The translations under genes were made by a program, and so were the position numbers. The notes below the pieces were generated by a model that was given only the letters and a program-made list of their open reading frames with translations, was not told the DNA's origin and did no database searches. Source: Ettlia oleoabundans (taxonomy: Eukaryota > Chlorophyta > Chlorophyceae > Chlamydomonadales). From it: DNA of 51,044 nt. Positions 21,620 through 33,845 of this stretch are shown here, piece by piece; within the stretch, counting starts at the first letter, position 1, and the number at the start of each line of letters is the position of its first letter. The stretch lies in NCBI GenBank assembly GCA_019693395.1, contig JAAMXP010000783.1, positions 26,816-77,859 on the forward strand, given 5' to 3'.

Positions 21620-23119
21620 CTACTGCCGTCTGAACACAAGCAGCGCCTCTCTGCCGACACGATCAAGGTGCGAGAGCTCGGGCGGCAACGGCTGCTCATG
21701 CACGCACACAAAGCCTGCAACGGGGGTGGAGTGGGGGTCTGTGGCAGCGGATAACCAGACGCTGGAAAGTACAAGGCAGTGCAGGTGCTGGATCTTGTGG
21801 GCCAATTGGTTGCAAAGCAGAGCAACTTGCACCTTGCACCTCACATGCCTCCTTTGTCTGCCGACTGCCAACTCACCACGTGGTAGCAAAACGTCCTTGT
21901 ACTGCTCAATTGTCACCGGCCACGGCGGCCCCGTCTCACTCTTGTGGTTGAGCGGGAAGGCCAGGCAGACCAGCTGCGCCCCTGGTTGGTTCAGGTACCG
22001 TGCCCACCCCTCTGCCCATTCCTGGCGCTGGCTGGGGAGCAGCGCGGAGAAGAAAGTATAGTCGTATCCCACGTCCCAGCTGGCGATGGAGGGGTGTTGC
22101 CACTTGAGAAAGTCGCCGGCGAAGACCTGCAGGCACCAAGAACCACAGGGGTTGACCCAACACCAGGTGTCAAGAAACAGCTCCTGCTCACATGTTCCTT
22201 TCAAAACCGCTTCAGGATGTAGCGTGTGGAAAATTCACGAGTGCACAAGCTCACCTCCAGAAACCCTAGCATGAATCAACTGGTTGCAAGCATGCCGCAC
22301 GATGCCCACAAGTGGGAGCTGCTCAGTGCCCGCAACAGGGTTCACATGCAAGGGCGGCTTTTGGGCACAGGAAGTTTTTTCGGTTGGTCAGCCCGCCTCA
22401 CCTGTGCCTTTGCTTTCTCCTCAGCGTTAAGCTGCTTAGTCAGGTACTGCTCTGCTGCCTCTTGTGCCTGGGCGATTAACTCCAGCCCGACAACACCTGC
22501 CGCTCCACTCCTCACAAACTCAACAAGGTCGTACCCGCGCCCGCAGCCAGGGATGAAAACGCGCTTGTCCATCCCAATGATGGTGCCGTTGGCGAGGGCG
22601 TGAGTGAGAGCAGGTGAGGCCCCTCTGCGATCAAAAGCCTGCAGGTGCAGGCAGCATTGGTGATCAAAGGTGTCCAGATTACTTTGTCAGCTCACAGGGA
22701 GGTCGTGTGCATTTGTGCCCTGGGCCCAGCCACCGGCAGGGCTGTTTCTGCCCGCCACCATGGTTCCTCACCTCTCCAGGTTTCAGCCCCGCAGCCCACT
22801 GCCTCTCCCACCGCTTTGCATACTCGTCAGGTGATGGGGTAGTCATTGGAACTGCTGAAGGAGCGCCTGCAAGTCACAGGCAACAGTGGAGATTGCTGCA
22901 GAGCAGCGGCTGTGCCGGCTAACTGCGAGGGTCCCCAGATGCTTCCCCAGCGCGGCTGGCGGCCCTGCTGCCGGCCAGTGCAACTGGGCGAGACATACCA
23001 GGTGTTTGTTGCGCTGCTCGGGTCGCTACTGGAGTTCTCAAATGAGCAGGCGTCGGGCGTTGGAAGCGGCCGGTTGGCGCGTTGCTGAATGCCACAAGGG
23101 TCCCGGCGCAAAGACTCAT
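21620..23119 (-). CDS. SAM-dependent thiol/halide methyltransferase, TPMT/HOL family
   Basis: Five exons, 23119-22999, 22851-22772, 22638-22402, 22126-21877 and 21714-21620, give 260 aa with consistent phases. The TPMT-family order is intact: DEYAKRWERQWAAGLKPGE (about 49-67), AFDRRGASPAL, then motif I RVFIPGCGRGYDL (about 93-105) for SAM binding. Next is VGLELIAQAQEAA, then VFAGDFLKW and YDYTFFSALLPSQRQEWAEG. LVCLAFPLNHKSETGPPWPV and a short C-terminus ending in VGREALLVFRRQ follow. Plant HARMLESS TO OZONE LAYER enzymes of this family methylate halides, thiocyanate and bisulfide, making methyl halides or methanethiol. The first about 40 residues look like an organelle-targeting peptide. Substrate cannot be read from sequence. 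Confidence 0.85.
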
Positions 23120-23592
23120 GAACAACAGCGATGTCGCAGAGTGTGCGGCACAATAGGTTAACCAGATGTCTCAGCATGGTGACCCAAGACCTCTCGTCAT
23201 CTGCTGACGTGGTGCCGATTTTGCTTTGCTAGCACGGCATGGACACATCGCTGCCAGTCTGTTACCATGTTTCCTGAAAACCAAGTAGGGCTTGAGCGGG
23301 GACGCACATGTATTGCTGCTCTACACAGGTGTTGCAATGACGCAGACGGCGCCTGCCTGGCTGGAGCAAGCGTGCCGAGGCCCAGCAATCTTTCTGCGAC
23401 CCCTTTCTGCACAAGTATCAGCAATGACAACAATATTGCTGCTGTAAATTACATTGTGAAGCAGCAAACCAACCATAAGATGTTCATTGTAAACCTTGAT
23501 GAGCAGCAGGCAGAACTCGAACTAACAGGAGCCAGGCTGGAGGGCACGGCAAGGGGCCCTTTGTGCATCTAGGGAGATGTAAAGTGGGGGGG
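23120..23592. other. Intergenic, methyltransferase promoter side / NBAS 3' side
   Basis: About 470 bp between two minus-strand genes. A minus-strand TGTAA at 23449-23453 lies about 140 nt after the NBAS stop and is the likely poly(A) signal. No gene recognised. Confidence 0.45.
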
Positions 23593-26500
23593 CTATTGGA
23601 CCAGCTGAAGGTCTGAGGCCAGCTGGGCCAGCACTTGGGAACAATGCTGCGGCAGCGCTTGCAATAGTGCAGCAGCAGCCTGCCGCGTCGCCATGTGAGG
23701 CTCACCGCCACCCGCCGCCAGGCTGCTGGCTGCCCCCAGGGCGCCCTCAGCTCCGGCGCTTCCTGCCGCGCAGCTGTGCAGCAACTGTTGCAGCACTCGG
23801 CTGCCGCTGTCCAGCACCCGCAGCAGGCGGGGCGTACCGCAGGCCTGCATGGCCAGCCAGGCAGCGGCTGTGTACTGCCTTGCCTCTGCAAGCTGCGCCG
23901 CGGCGGCAGCCGCCACCGCCATGCGCAGCGTCAAGCTGCTGCCGCCTAGGAGCGCTGCAAACCCTGGCTCCTGCTGCTGCTGCAAAAGGGCGGCACTGGT
24001 GAGAAGCTTAAATTCCTGCTGCTGCCTGCTGCTGCCGCCGCTCACTAGCTCAACAAGCCAACCCGGCTGATGCTGCACCACCAGCAGGAGGCAGGAGGCC
24101 AGCCCCGGCATCGCTGCCGCTAGATCAGCAGGTGTGCTGCCAGCGTCCCAACACGCCTTCACCAGGGGCTGCCAACGTGCTCGCCGCAATCGTGGGTGTG
24201 GCAGTAGCAGGGCCACTGCAGCCGCTGCTGCCGCGCCATGGGTCGCATCTGCAGCCTCTACCAGCGCCGCTGCCTCCTCCCCGCTAATCAGAGCCGCTTC
24301 CTGCTGGCTTGCTGCCCCCAAATGCTGCCCTTGCCGCTGTGCCCTCAAAAGGTTCTGCTGCTGCGGCTGGCCTGCATGTTCGTCCAAGGCACCCAGAACG
24401 CCAGCCAGGTCGCCCATCGGAAGCAACATGCGCAGGCAGGTGGACCAGACTCGGTGCAGGGGCACAATCGCTGCACTCGGCTGCTGCTCAGCAGCGGCCG
24501 GAGCCTCATGCGGGCAGCTGGTTGTTCTTAAATCTGCCGCCGGTTCAGCTGCGCGGTTATCACCACTGCCATCAGCTGCGGCAGCATCTGCGGCAAAATC
24601 GCCGCCCAGCACTTCTGCCAGCCGGAGCAGCAGCCTCAGCTGTGACGCCTCCTGCGCCGCAGCAGCCAGCCGAAGCAGCGCAGCTTCAGCCGCCTCTGAG
24701 CTGGCAAAGTCAGCTGCTGACAGTCGACACGACTGCACCGCCGCAGGCCAGTCCATCGCCAGAGCGGCAGCTGTGCGGGTGAACAGCAGCACCTGCCGGT
24801 GACTGTAACCCCCGGTGGCGGCGCCGCTTTCCTCCTTTCCACCTGGGCCCATGCCAGCTGGCAGGTCCTCGGGAGGCGTCCAGCCTGGCCACATGCTGCT
24901 GCTACCCACACTGCCAAGCAGCTCTAGCACCTGAAATACAATGGCTGCAATCCAGTGAGCAACACATGCACGTACATATTGCTTGCAAGCACGCACCACA
25001 AAGGCGAGCACAGCTGGATGAAACGAAGCAACATGAAAGACACGTAACAGCTGCACGCGCCTGCACGTGAGCTTCGCTAGCGGCAGCGCCGACGCTGCCG
25101 TCATATAATGCCGCCGCATGCTGCAGCTGCCGCCATACAAGCACGCGGAGCGCCGCCACTGCCTCCGCCTCCGTCTGAGCCATTGCCGCAGCACCTGAGG
25201 GGCCAGCTGCAGTGTCTACCAAGCCGGTTCCCTCCTGCTGGCTGCCCCCTGCCTCAGCCTGGTGTAGGCAGCGCAGGATTGCAAACAGGTGCTGCACCGC
25301 GTCACCGGGAGATAGCTGCTCCTGCTGCTGTGACAGCTGCTGTTCGTCCTCCTCCTGCTGTTCATCGTCCTGCTGCTGCTGTGCCTGCTGCTGCTCCTGG
25401 ATCCCAGTACTACTGGCTGGCAAGCCCGACATGGCACACAGTGCGGCGGCTATCGCAGATGCCGCTGCTGCTGACACAACCTCCAGCGCTGCCGCAGCCG
25501 ATGCAGGCCGGGATAGCAGAGCGTCTGCAGGGGGTGGTGCCTGCTGCGGCTGCTGCTGCAAGGACTGAAGCACCGCTGTGACTTGCAGGATAGCCGGCGC
25601 CGGGCAGCCGGTGGTGAGGAGATGCTGCAGGAGGTTCTGCAGGACGCCAGCTGGACCTCCCTGTATCGCACAGATGTCAGCAGCAGCAACCCCTGCTGCT
25701 GCTGCCTCCAGTGCAGCTTGCTGCAAGGCCAGGGCTGCCTTTCTGGCACTCGCAAGCTGTGCGCTAGAGGCTCTTGAACAAGCTACCGCAGTGTGCGCAT
25801 AGGCTGCAAGCAGCGCATGCCGCTGTCGCAAACGTGACACAAGCTGCATCAGCTGGGGATATGAAACCTTGCTTGCAGAGACGCCTACTGCGGCGACTGT
25901 GCCTTGTTCCCCCTGTGCCAAGCCACCGCTGCTGGTGCTGCTGCCGCTATCTAGGATCTGCAGCGCCGCTTCCAGAAGCTGCGCCTGAAATTTTTCAGGA
26001 AGCTCAGCAGGCACAGGCTGCTCGGTGCCTTGCGGCAGTGCCAAAGGGCACGATCCGTTGGCAGCTGCAAATGCGACTGCCGACGCGGTATGCGCCGCTG
26101 ACATGTGTCGCAGGCACTCTATGCTTTGCTGCACGGCTGTCGCATCCAGGCTACCTACATCCAGAGACACCACCAAAAGGATAAAGATTTTCAGGGCGGC
26201 AGCACCATGTTGAGGTAGCAACAGAACAGCGCATCCTGCATGATACCATGAACGGAGGTGCTGAAGTTGCATGTCCCAAAACGGTGCGATAGCAAGCTTC
26301 CAGCAGTTAACACAGCCTGCATTGCTGTTCCAGTATGCCCACCTGCGCCAGCACACTGCCGCGAAAGGCTACGGCAGAAGAGCGCCAGAAACACGGTGCT
26401 GCCGCTGCAGGGATATGCGGCAGCGGGTGAGGGGCGTCCCTCGTCTGCTTCGCCACCCGCGTCACTGCAACTACCTGCTCCTCCTGCTGCCTTGCTACTT

Positions 26501-29500
26501 GTTGTTGCCGCTGCTGCGGTTGCCAGCATGTGATGCTGTTGGGCCAGCAGCTCTATCGCGGCTGCCAGCTGCGGCGCGTTGCTGCTGCTCGCAAACGCCA
26601 GAAGCTGCCAGTTCAAGGAGGCTGGATCCATAGCAGGCTGGCTATGAGTGGAGGTCGCCGGCTGCTGCCGGCTGACGCTGATGCCGCCTTCGGCGCTGGC
26701 TTGCAGCACGCCAGGAAGCAGCTGCACCACTGGCTGCAGGAAAAGCTTGGCGTCAATTCCGGGCTGGGCCCTTGAGAGCTGCTCAGCTGCCCAGTAGCAG
26801 GCTCCTAGCACCGCCGCTGCTTGCTGCCACTGCTGCTCAGGGGCGCTGCCTGCTGCCTGGGATGCAATTGTGGCAGCTGTGCGGTGTGCCAGGTGCAAGC
26901 AGAAGATCAGATGATGGGGGTAGCTGCTGCTCGCCGCTTGCCACACGCTGCCAAGCAGCACATTCAACAGGGCAGCTGCCGAGTGAGGTGCCGCAAGCAG
27001 CACTGCCAGCGAGGCATGCAGCAGCTGCCGCACAGCTGCCGCAGCAGGGCCCGCAGTTGACCAACCGCCAGAGAGCAAAGCAGTGAGAGAAGCCTGTATT
27101 AGCTGGGCCGCCATCCCAGGCTGCTGCTGCTGCTGCTCCGACTGGATCTCCCAGAGAGCCTGCTGCTGCTGGCTGTGCACCAGGAGGGCTTTTGTGAATG
27201 CCAGGTGCACCTCCCAGGCAGCCACATCACACTGGGACGCCAGCACCAGCGACTGCCCAAGCGCCTCGCCAGCTGCGGCAGCATCCAGCAACAGGGCTTG
27301 GCCCTGCCCTTGATGCCCCTGCTGTTGCGCCTGCTGCTGCAGTGGAGCACCAGACGCTGCGCCTGTCACGCTCGGGCATGCTGCCCCTGCTGCTGTGGTT
27401 GTTGCTGCTAATGCTTCCTGTTGGTCTTCAAACGGCTCATCCCCAAGAGATCCCCAGGCTTCAGACTTCTTTCTACTGGCTGTGCGGCGCATCAGACTCC
27501 CCGCAGAAGTGGGCCCCGCTGCACCGTCGCCCGCCCGCCTGCCTAAGGAGCGCTGGATCGGGCTAGCTGCTGTACTGCCGCTGTCAGGCGCTACGCTGGG
27601 GATTGAGGGAGTGGCAGCTCGCAAGGCAGGCGGGGTGCCAGCTGCCGCAGCCAACTGCAGCACCAGGCGGCGGCGACTGGCACTCCCACCCGCCAACGCT
27701 GCGGCGGCATCCATTCCTGGGACCAACTGTTGCAGCTGCTGAGCGGCAGAGGCAGACAGCAATAAGCCGTGGAACCTCTCCGCAGCTGCGGCTGCTGCAG
27801 CAGCTGCCATAGTGGCAGGGTTTGCGGATCTGCTGCTAGCAGCTGCTTGACCCAGCTGGTGTGCAGCACTGGAGGCTTCCGAGCTGCTGGCAGCAGCTTC
27901 TCCAGTATTCTCTCCGGCTTCCAACACATCTTCCTCCTGTGCTTCTCCGCTGCCTGAGACTGGCTGGTCCTGCTGCTGCCGCTCACGCCCCTGCTGCTGC
28001 TGCTCTTCCTCCTGGACGGGCCTGTCGCTAGCACTGCCACCAGGCTCAGTCTGCGACGGCGCCCCCTGCTGCGCCTGTTGTTGCTGTTGTTGGCGCAGCA
28101 TGAGCAGCAGCTGCCCAGGCGGGGCCTGCAGGCGAGCCTCTGCTGCAGCCAATGCCTGCGGCAGGTTTGCCATATCCACCTCCGCTGGTTGCAAGGCCTG
28201 CAGGGCCGCAGCTGTGAGCCCCAGCAGCAGCGCCCGCCGCCGCTGCTGGTGCGACAGCGGCGGCTGCTGGTGCTCTTGCAGCAGGCGCTCCCAGAGAACC
28301 AGCCCTTTCTGCCCCAGGGCCAAGACGCAGCTCAGAGCGGCGGCTTCAGACCCGTCACCACCACTACTCCTGCTGCTGCTGCTGCCACCAGTGCTAGTGA
28401 GGCTCAAGTAATGCTGCTTTAGCTGCTGCGCCAGCCACAGCTGCTGCCGACGCTGCTCATCCAGCACTCCACCTGAGGAGCCGCCAGAGGCAGAACCTGC
28501 CGTAGGGACCAGCTCCCAGCCTCCACTCCTGCTGCTGCTGGTGGTGCTGTCAGCTGCCTGCCACTTCTCCAGGAGCAACAGCAGCTGCTCAGCCGGGACG
28601 CAGGCCAGAGCAAAGGAAAGAAGGTGTTGGCGGCTGCTGCTGGCGCAGCGGGGATGAGAGGCCACTGCTGCCGCCAGTTGCCAGGCAGGCCTGCGGGGGC
28701 GGGCAGAATAAGCAAAGGCACTGTTACGGAACACCAGTTGTAAGCGGTAATCCAACTGGCAATCGCCTGCCAACAACCACCTCATGATTTGAGCAAACAA
28801 CAGCTCACAGCCAACATGCCACCAGAGTTTGTGCTCTTCTCCTTGTTCACTAGCAGCAGCAACAACATCAGCGGCCTGTGCTAGGGGTGCTTCCCCAGGG
28901 AGCCAGCGCACCCACTTGTACTGCTGCCCGGACAGCCTGAAAAGCAGGCCTTGCGCCCGTGACAGGTCCCCGGCTGCATATGCTGCCTCCGCTCCCCTCA
29001 ACAGCAGCGGCTCCTGCCGTGCTGTGACCCCCAGCGCTGCTGCCACCTGCAGGAGCTTGGCGCTGTCGGCGGCAGCTAGCTGGGGGTGGTCGGCCACAAG
29101 CTGCAGTCCAGAGGGGGAGCACCATGCAATTCCAGTAGTAACAGATAACAGTCTTACTGGATAACATCCAATCATGCTCAAGGAAGAATTCCTGAGGCAA
29201 AGGAGGGCGAACAGCCTGGCAAAGGCAAATCAGCCAGTAGAAGAGGAGGAACCGGCTACTTGCCTGCTCCAGGACCTCCCCGCCCTTGCTGCTGACTGCC
29301 CGGTCCCGCAGCTGCTGCAGCTGGAGTGGCGGCAGGTCGAGACCCAACTGCGCCAGCTGCTCGCCGGCCGCTATGAAGCCAAGCTGCTCTTGCACAGCGG
29401 CTGATTGAGGCAGGAGGGAGAGACACTCCTTTGCCTGCAGAGGGGCGGCGGGCCACCAAGGGATGGAATGAGCTTGACGCCTGAGACAACTGTGGCATCA

Positions 29501-32500
29501 AACAGTCGCAGAGATACCATGCTTGACTTGGCAGGCGGTTGGCCTGTCCATGACTCCGTGATAAAGGTTTGTGGCAATCAACTAAAGGAAATATCCTGAC
29601 TATCACTGAATATCACAACGAGGAGGAAGCAACGTATGAAGGAGCAGAGGCAATGTGAAATCGACTGCAGAAGCTGGCAGGGCCTCACCTGTTCCACAGC
29701 GTTGTCGCCCATGCTAGAGGCAGACAAGAACACCTCCCTGCCGGCAGCCAGCACCAACTGCTCGGCAGCTTCCTTGCGCAGACCTTGAAGGTACGCATTG
29801 CACAGGCGGTACTGTCCCACCCTGCGGATAGGCAGGAGGAAGCACAAGCTATGGCACAGCCAATCAGTGGGCGAGGTTGCGGACAGCACGGCTTGCTGTG
29901 AAGGCTACTCTCCCGCTCCAACAGTTCTCGCAGCCAGCAGTGTGTTTGTGCCACCGAACGTAACAAAAAGGGAGCCATGTTGATGGTGGAAGGGTACCTG
30001 AGCAGGGCTTGGCAGAACTCCGCCCGCACCTCTTCCTCACTAAGCTGAAGGCAGGGGGGACCAAAACAGCAAAGGGCAGGAGCGAATCTGTGAGCGTGCA
30101 TGAGCGTGGCGTCCTAGGATTTGGGCTTTGTTGAGCAAAACACAGTGAGCGAGCATCAAGGGGTAAGTGCCCCTCACAGCCATCTGTTGCAGCTTAAGGA
30201 TTGGCAGCGCATTCTAGCGTGGATGCCGCACCTGAGTGAAGCCGTGCTCGTGGATGGTGCGCAGGTCCATCCACACCTCCACCCACCTGCAACACAGCCA
30301 GGCCGGAGGGTTACCGTTGGAAAGTTTGATTAGATGAGGAATCACGCAGGCCGGCGCTCATGGGAAAGGCGTGGCAAGCAGCTGCGACGACTCCCTTTCG
30401 TGCAGCAGCCAACCATGCCATAACAGCCTGTGCAAGGTGGTGTCTGTGTGGACCAGTTATGCTGACGGTAAGTATCACTCACCGGGACTCAGTGTTCTTG
30501 GAGCGCGACACGCGGGCAAGCAGCGTGCGCAGCAGGCGCAGCCTGGCGGAGCGCTCGCTGTCCCGCATTGTACTGCGCACGCAACAGGCGGGACAACACA
30601 TGTCGCGTACCTGGCTCAAGACATGGTCAGCCTCACAGCGGGGCAAGGCAGCGGGGCAAGGCAGCGGGGCAAGGCAGCGGGGCACCCTTGCTAAAGTCCC
30701 CACCCAAGTAAGAGATATGGCGGGCAGCAGCTAGTCCTTCACGGTTATCAGTAGGTATCAGCTGGAAGGCGGGGAGGCACCTGACCAATGTGGTGACGCC
30801 GTTTTTGGTCAGCAGGCGGGCGGCAGTGACGTGGCCTCGAACCTGCAGCATGATACATGCAACCAACCCAAACACAGGTGCGTCAGCTGGGCCCCAGAAA
30901 CTGGCACCAAGGAAGTAAGAGAACTGCTGGCCGCGGGCAGCACACGAGCAAAGCAACACCAGGCAGTAGCACTAGACATAGGCTCAAGCACTGCATGTAG
31001 TACGAAACAGAGCAATGCAGAAAAATTCAGTCAGTACTTACCGTTTCCAGGGCTTCTTCTGCTGCCTGCCTCTGCTCCACCCCCAGCTCCTCATCCCCTC
31101 TCACCGCCTCCTTGGCAGCCCTCAGCATGGAGCCCAGCAGCTCCCAGGCATCACTGGCCTGCATATAGGGAGAGTAAAGCCAACAGTGCAGCACTCTGAG
31201 GACATCTTGTGATTCTGTTGTGGTTGATTGCGTGTTCAGATAAAATTAGATAGAAGCGACACTGGAACACAGCACCTCCCAGAAGTGCTGCCCTGGACCA
31301 CGGCGAGTGTAACAATAGCGTACATTCTGTGGGTGTGGAGGTAGCGTCGGCGACAGCTGTCTGACAGGATTGTAGCAGCCGCTGTACATGACATTCATGT
31401 CCATTTGCGGCTGAGAGAGCGAGCTAGGTAGGGGTGCAACACACAGGCTTCCCCAGCCAAACGGCAGCAGCACGCACACAGCCGGCACGAGCGCCAGAGG
31501 CACCAGATAAGTCGCATCAGTGCAGCACTGCGCGCACCGTGGAGGCGTAGCAGCATGTGGCGGCAGTCTTGGCCAACTGGATGGCACTTGCGAATACGGC
31601 ACGCTGGCGCGCCTCGCACTGCACCAGGCGCACCACCCAGGGCAGGCGCCTTACAGCCTCCTGCTCTAAAGCCTGCCTCAGCACCAGCTGGCCGTCATTT
31701 GGCTGGCTGCTGCTGTCCATGCCGCTGTCCCTACTGCTGCTGCCGTCAGCATTGCTGTCTTCGCTGCTGCCATAGCTGCTTTGCAGCCTGGAGAGGAAAG
31801 GGGCCACATGCCGCGCCAGATCAGATGCCAGGCTGTCACCTGAGCCCAGCAGGCCCAGCAGGAGCGACAGGCGTTGCTGCGGTGCCAGCGCTGCATACTG
31901 CCGAAGGCTGGTGCGCCATGTAGCATCGCCATCGCTCGCAAAGCCGGGGCGGGAGGTCGCTGCACAGGCGTGGGCAGCGGTGCAGCAATAAATGCGGCAT
32001 GGCTTGACAGTCAATTGGTGACTTTGTCAAGGAGCAAGATGATGACTTCTGCGATGGACTAAGGGGCAAACAACGCTGACAGCTCGCAGCCAAGCAGCCC
32101 AACGCCGACAGCAGCAGCAGCTACAGCGACAAACGTACACACGCCAGCGCCAGCGCACTCGACAGAGAAAGATCAACCACACAGCAACAGTACCGCTTAG
32201 CAAAGGCGGCGACAGGGCTTGCTATTGGCATCAGCAGCACCAGCAGCAGAGGCCTACCCAGCTTGATGATAGACAGCAGTTCCTGGGCGGCAGCCAGGAG
32301 GAAGCTGATGGTAGCCTCGCCAAAGTGCAGCGCTGCCTGCGCAGCTTCCAGCAGGGACACCGCATGCTGCAACTGGCCTGCACCGCCGCGAAAAGAACAT
32401 ATGGTTAGCTGGCCGCAACCACTGTAAGAGTCACATGCTGGCGATGTTTGTTTCCAGCTGCCTGCCTGCCTGCCTGCCTGTAGTATAACAGGAAACATAC

Positions 32501-33845
32501 GCATACCGGAGACAATTGATGCACGACCCTGCTGTGGAGACGAGCGGTCACCCATCTACATCGCTCAACTCCCAACCCACGGCGACCACCCCACCTGTAA
32601 CCGCGTCCAGCTGATACGCCCTCTTACACACCCATCCTGCCAGCTGCCTCTGCGTGGGCGGGTGCCATCCGGTGCTGATTGCACACATGGGCTCTGTGGC
32701 AAGCAGCAAGGCATACTCGCCGTGCTGCCGCAAGTCTTCAGCTGTTGCTGCGCTTTCCACCCAGTCGGCGGGACGCTCCAGGGCAGGTGGGTGCTGTTGT
32801 TGCTGCAATGAAGCAACCTGCAGGCACCAGAGCGGCCAAGATGCCGGGCGGCGCAGGAGCAATCCTATGAGGTCAATTCAGCATAGCTGGGTAACCATTG
32901 CAGGAAGCAACGCAGCATGTTCCAGTCACCATGGCCAGTCCACCGCAGCTACAGCTAGCTGGAAAATGAGCACCTCCATCTCTTACAACACACAGGTTTG
33001 ACCTTCATTAACTTACAAACCAATATGAGGCAGGGGCCTCAGGCTTCAAGCAAATGGGCAGCCCCATGCCACGCACCTTTCGCAGCAGGGGGGCATACTG
33101 CTTTGGGTCGGTGGTTTCTGGGATGGCAGCCAGCACCTCCAACACACATGACACTAGCCCCCAAGGGTGGCGCTGCAGGAGCAATAAAAGTGCTGCCAGA
33201 CGCCCTGCAGCTGCCAGCGCCGTCGCTGCCTCTGCGATTGTGCGGTCCCGGAGGCTGGCAAATGCAGCCGAATTCCACGCTCTGTGTGTAAATCGGCACA
33301 AGGCAGGCGAGGGTCCGAAGTGGAGGGATCATATGGCACAGTATTTGCACCTCCCGTATTACCTGGGTGGAGGCTACTATCCCATTTTCGCTGTGACAGC
33401 CTGTATGCATGCTGGGAGCTGCTGTGCCTGAGGATTGGCACAAGGGAAGGGCCCCAACCTTGGAGGAAGGCTAGCAGATATTACTACACGCACGCCCCTC
33501 CAGGACCCACGCAGCTTCATGGCCCACTCACCCATTGCTCAGGGCTAGTGCTGTGTCCAGACGCTCAAGATGCTGGAGTGTGCGGAGGCGGGCTGCCAGG
33601 AGACAGCGCCGCCGCTGTTCCTCGAAATCGGTGCCGCCAAGAGCAGTTCCGCTGCTGACTGGTGGACCCCTGCCTGCTGTGTCCGTTACTGGCAGATCTA
33701 AAGCATCCCTTGTAAGCTGCAAAGCATGCTCCAGCAGCTCACGCTGAGCGACGTCGCTGTGCTCCACCCGCCCCAAAAGCTGCTCGACGTGTTTGGCAAA
33801 CTCATCTGCGGCGTGTGCATCCTGACACGCAATAGCCCCGTCCAT
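23593..33845 (-). CDS. NBAS: NBAS / MIP2-like Sec39-domain subunit of the ER vesicle-tethering (Dsl1/NRZ) complex
   Basis: Fifteen exons give 2380 aa in frame: 33845-33532, 33281-33077, 32817-32595, 32377-32258, 31959-31538, 31158-31042, 30842-30781, 30572-30483, 30286-30232, 30044-29998, 29821-29689, 29434-29264, 29100-26343, 26154-25067, 24930-23593. Sec39 landmarks are LLLLQRHPWGLVSCVLEVLA followed by IPETTDP-x-QYAPLL (about 148-172), WVCKRAYQLDAVTG (about 233-247) and WVEVWMDLRTIHEHGFTQ (about 519-536). EEVRAEFCQALLR and AAEQLVLAAGREVFLSASSM, then AKECLSLLPQ, align well with plant MIP2. With ZW10/MIP1 and RINT1/MAG2 it tethers Golgi-to-ER vesicles; NBAS also links to nonsense-mediated decay in animals. 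From about residue 1000 the chain is very Ala/Gln/Ser-rich. The WD/beta-propeller N-terminus of NBAS is not seen. The 29434-29264 exon ends at a GC donor. The 25067 donor (GTGCAG) is my choice among close alternatives. Confidence 0.88.
25313..25400 (-). repeat. CAG/GAG-rich tract encoding a Gln/Glu-rich segment in NBAS
   Basis: Minus-strand CAG and GAG triplets code for an almost pure Gln/Glu stretch inside exon 26154-25067. Similar CAG/GCA-rich tracts recur at about 27960-28110 and elsewhere in exon 29100-26343, giving Ala- or Gln-rich low-complexity regions. Confidence 0.8.
30636..30684. repeat. 13-bp tandem repeat in an NBAS intron
   Basis: Nearly four copies of a GCGGGGCAAGGCA unit lie within the intron between exons 30842-30781 and 30572-30483. 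G-rich, no coding role. Confidence 0.85.

Noticed and set aside
23667..28422. Many plus-strand Ala/Ser/Cys-rich open frames
   Set aside because: They are antisense shadows of the CAG/GCA-rich NBAS exons, where triplet repeats keep all frames open.
28868..29395. Reading the NBAS exon straight through 29101-29263 as coding
   Set aside because: The read-through frame is open but loses the Sec39 alignment. Splicing at GCAAGT restores it in phase 0.
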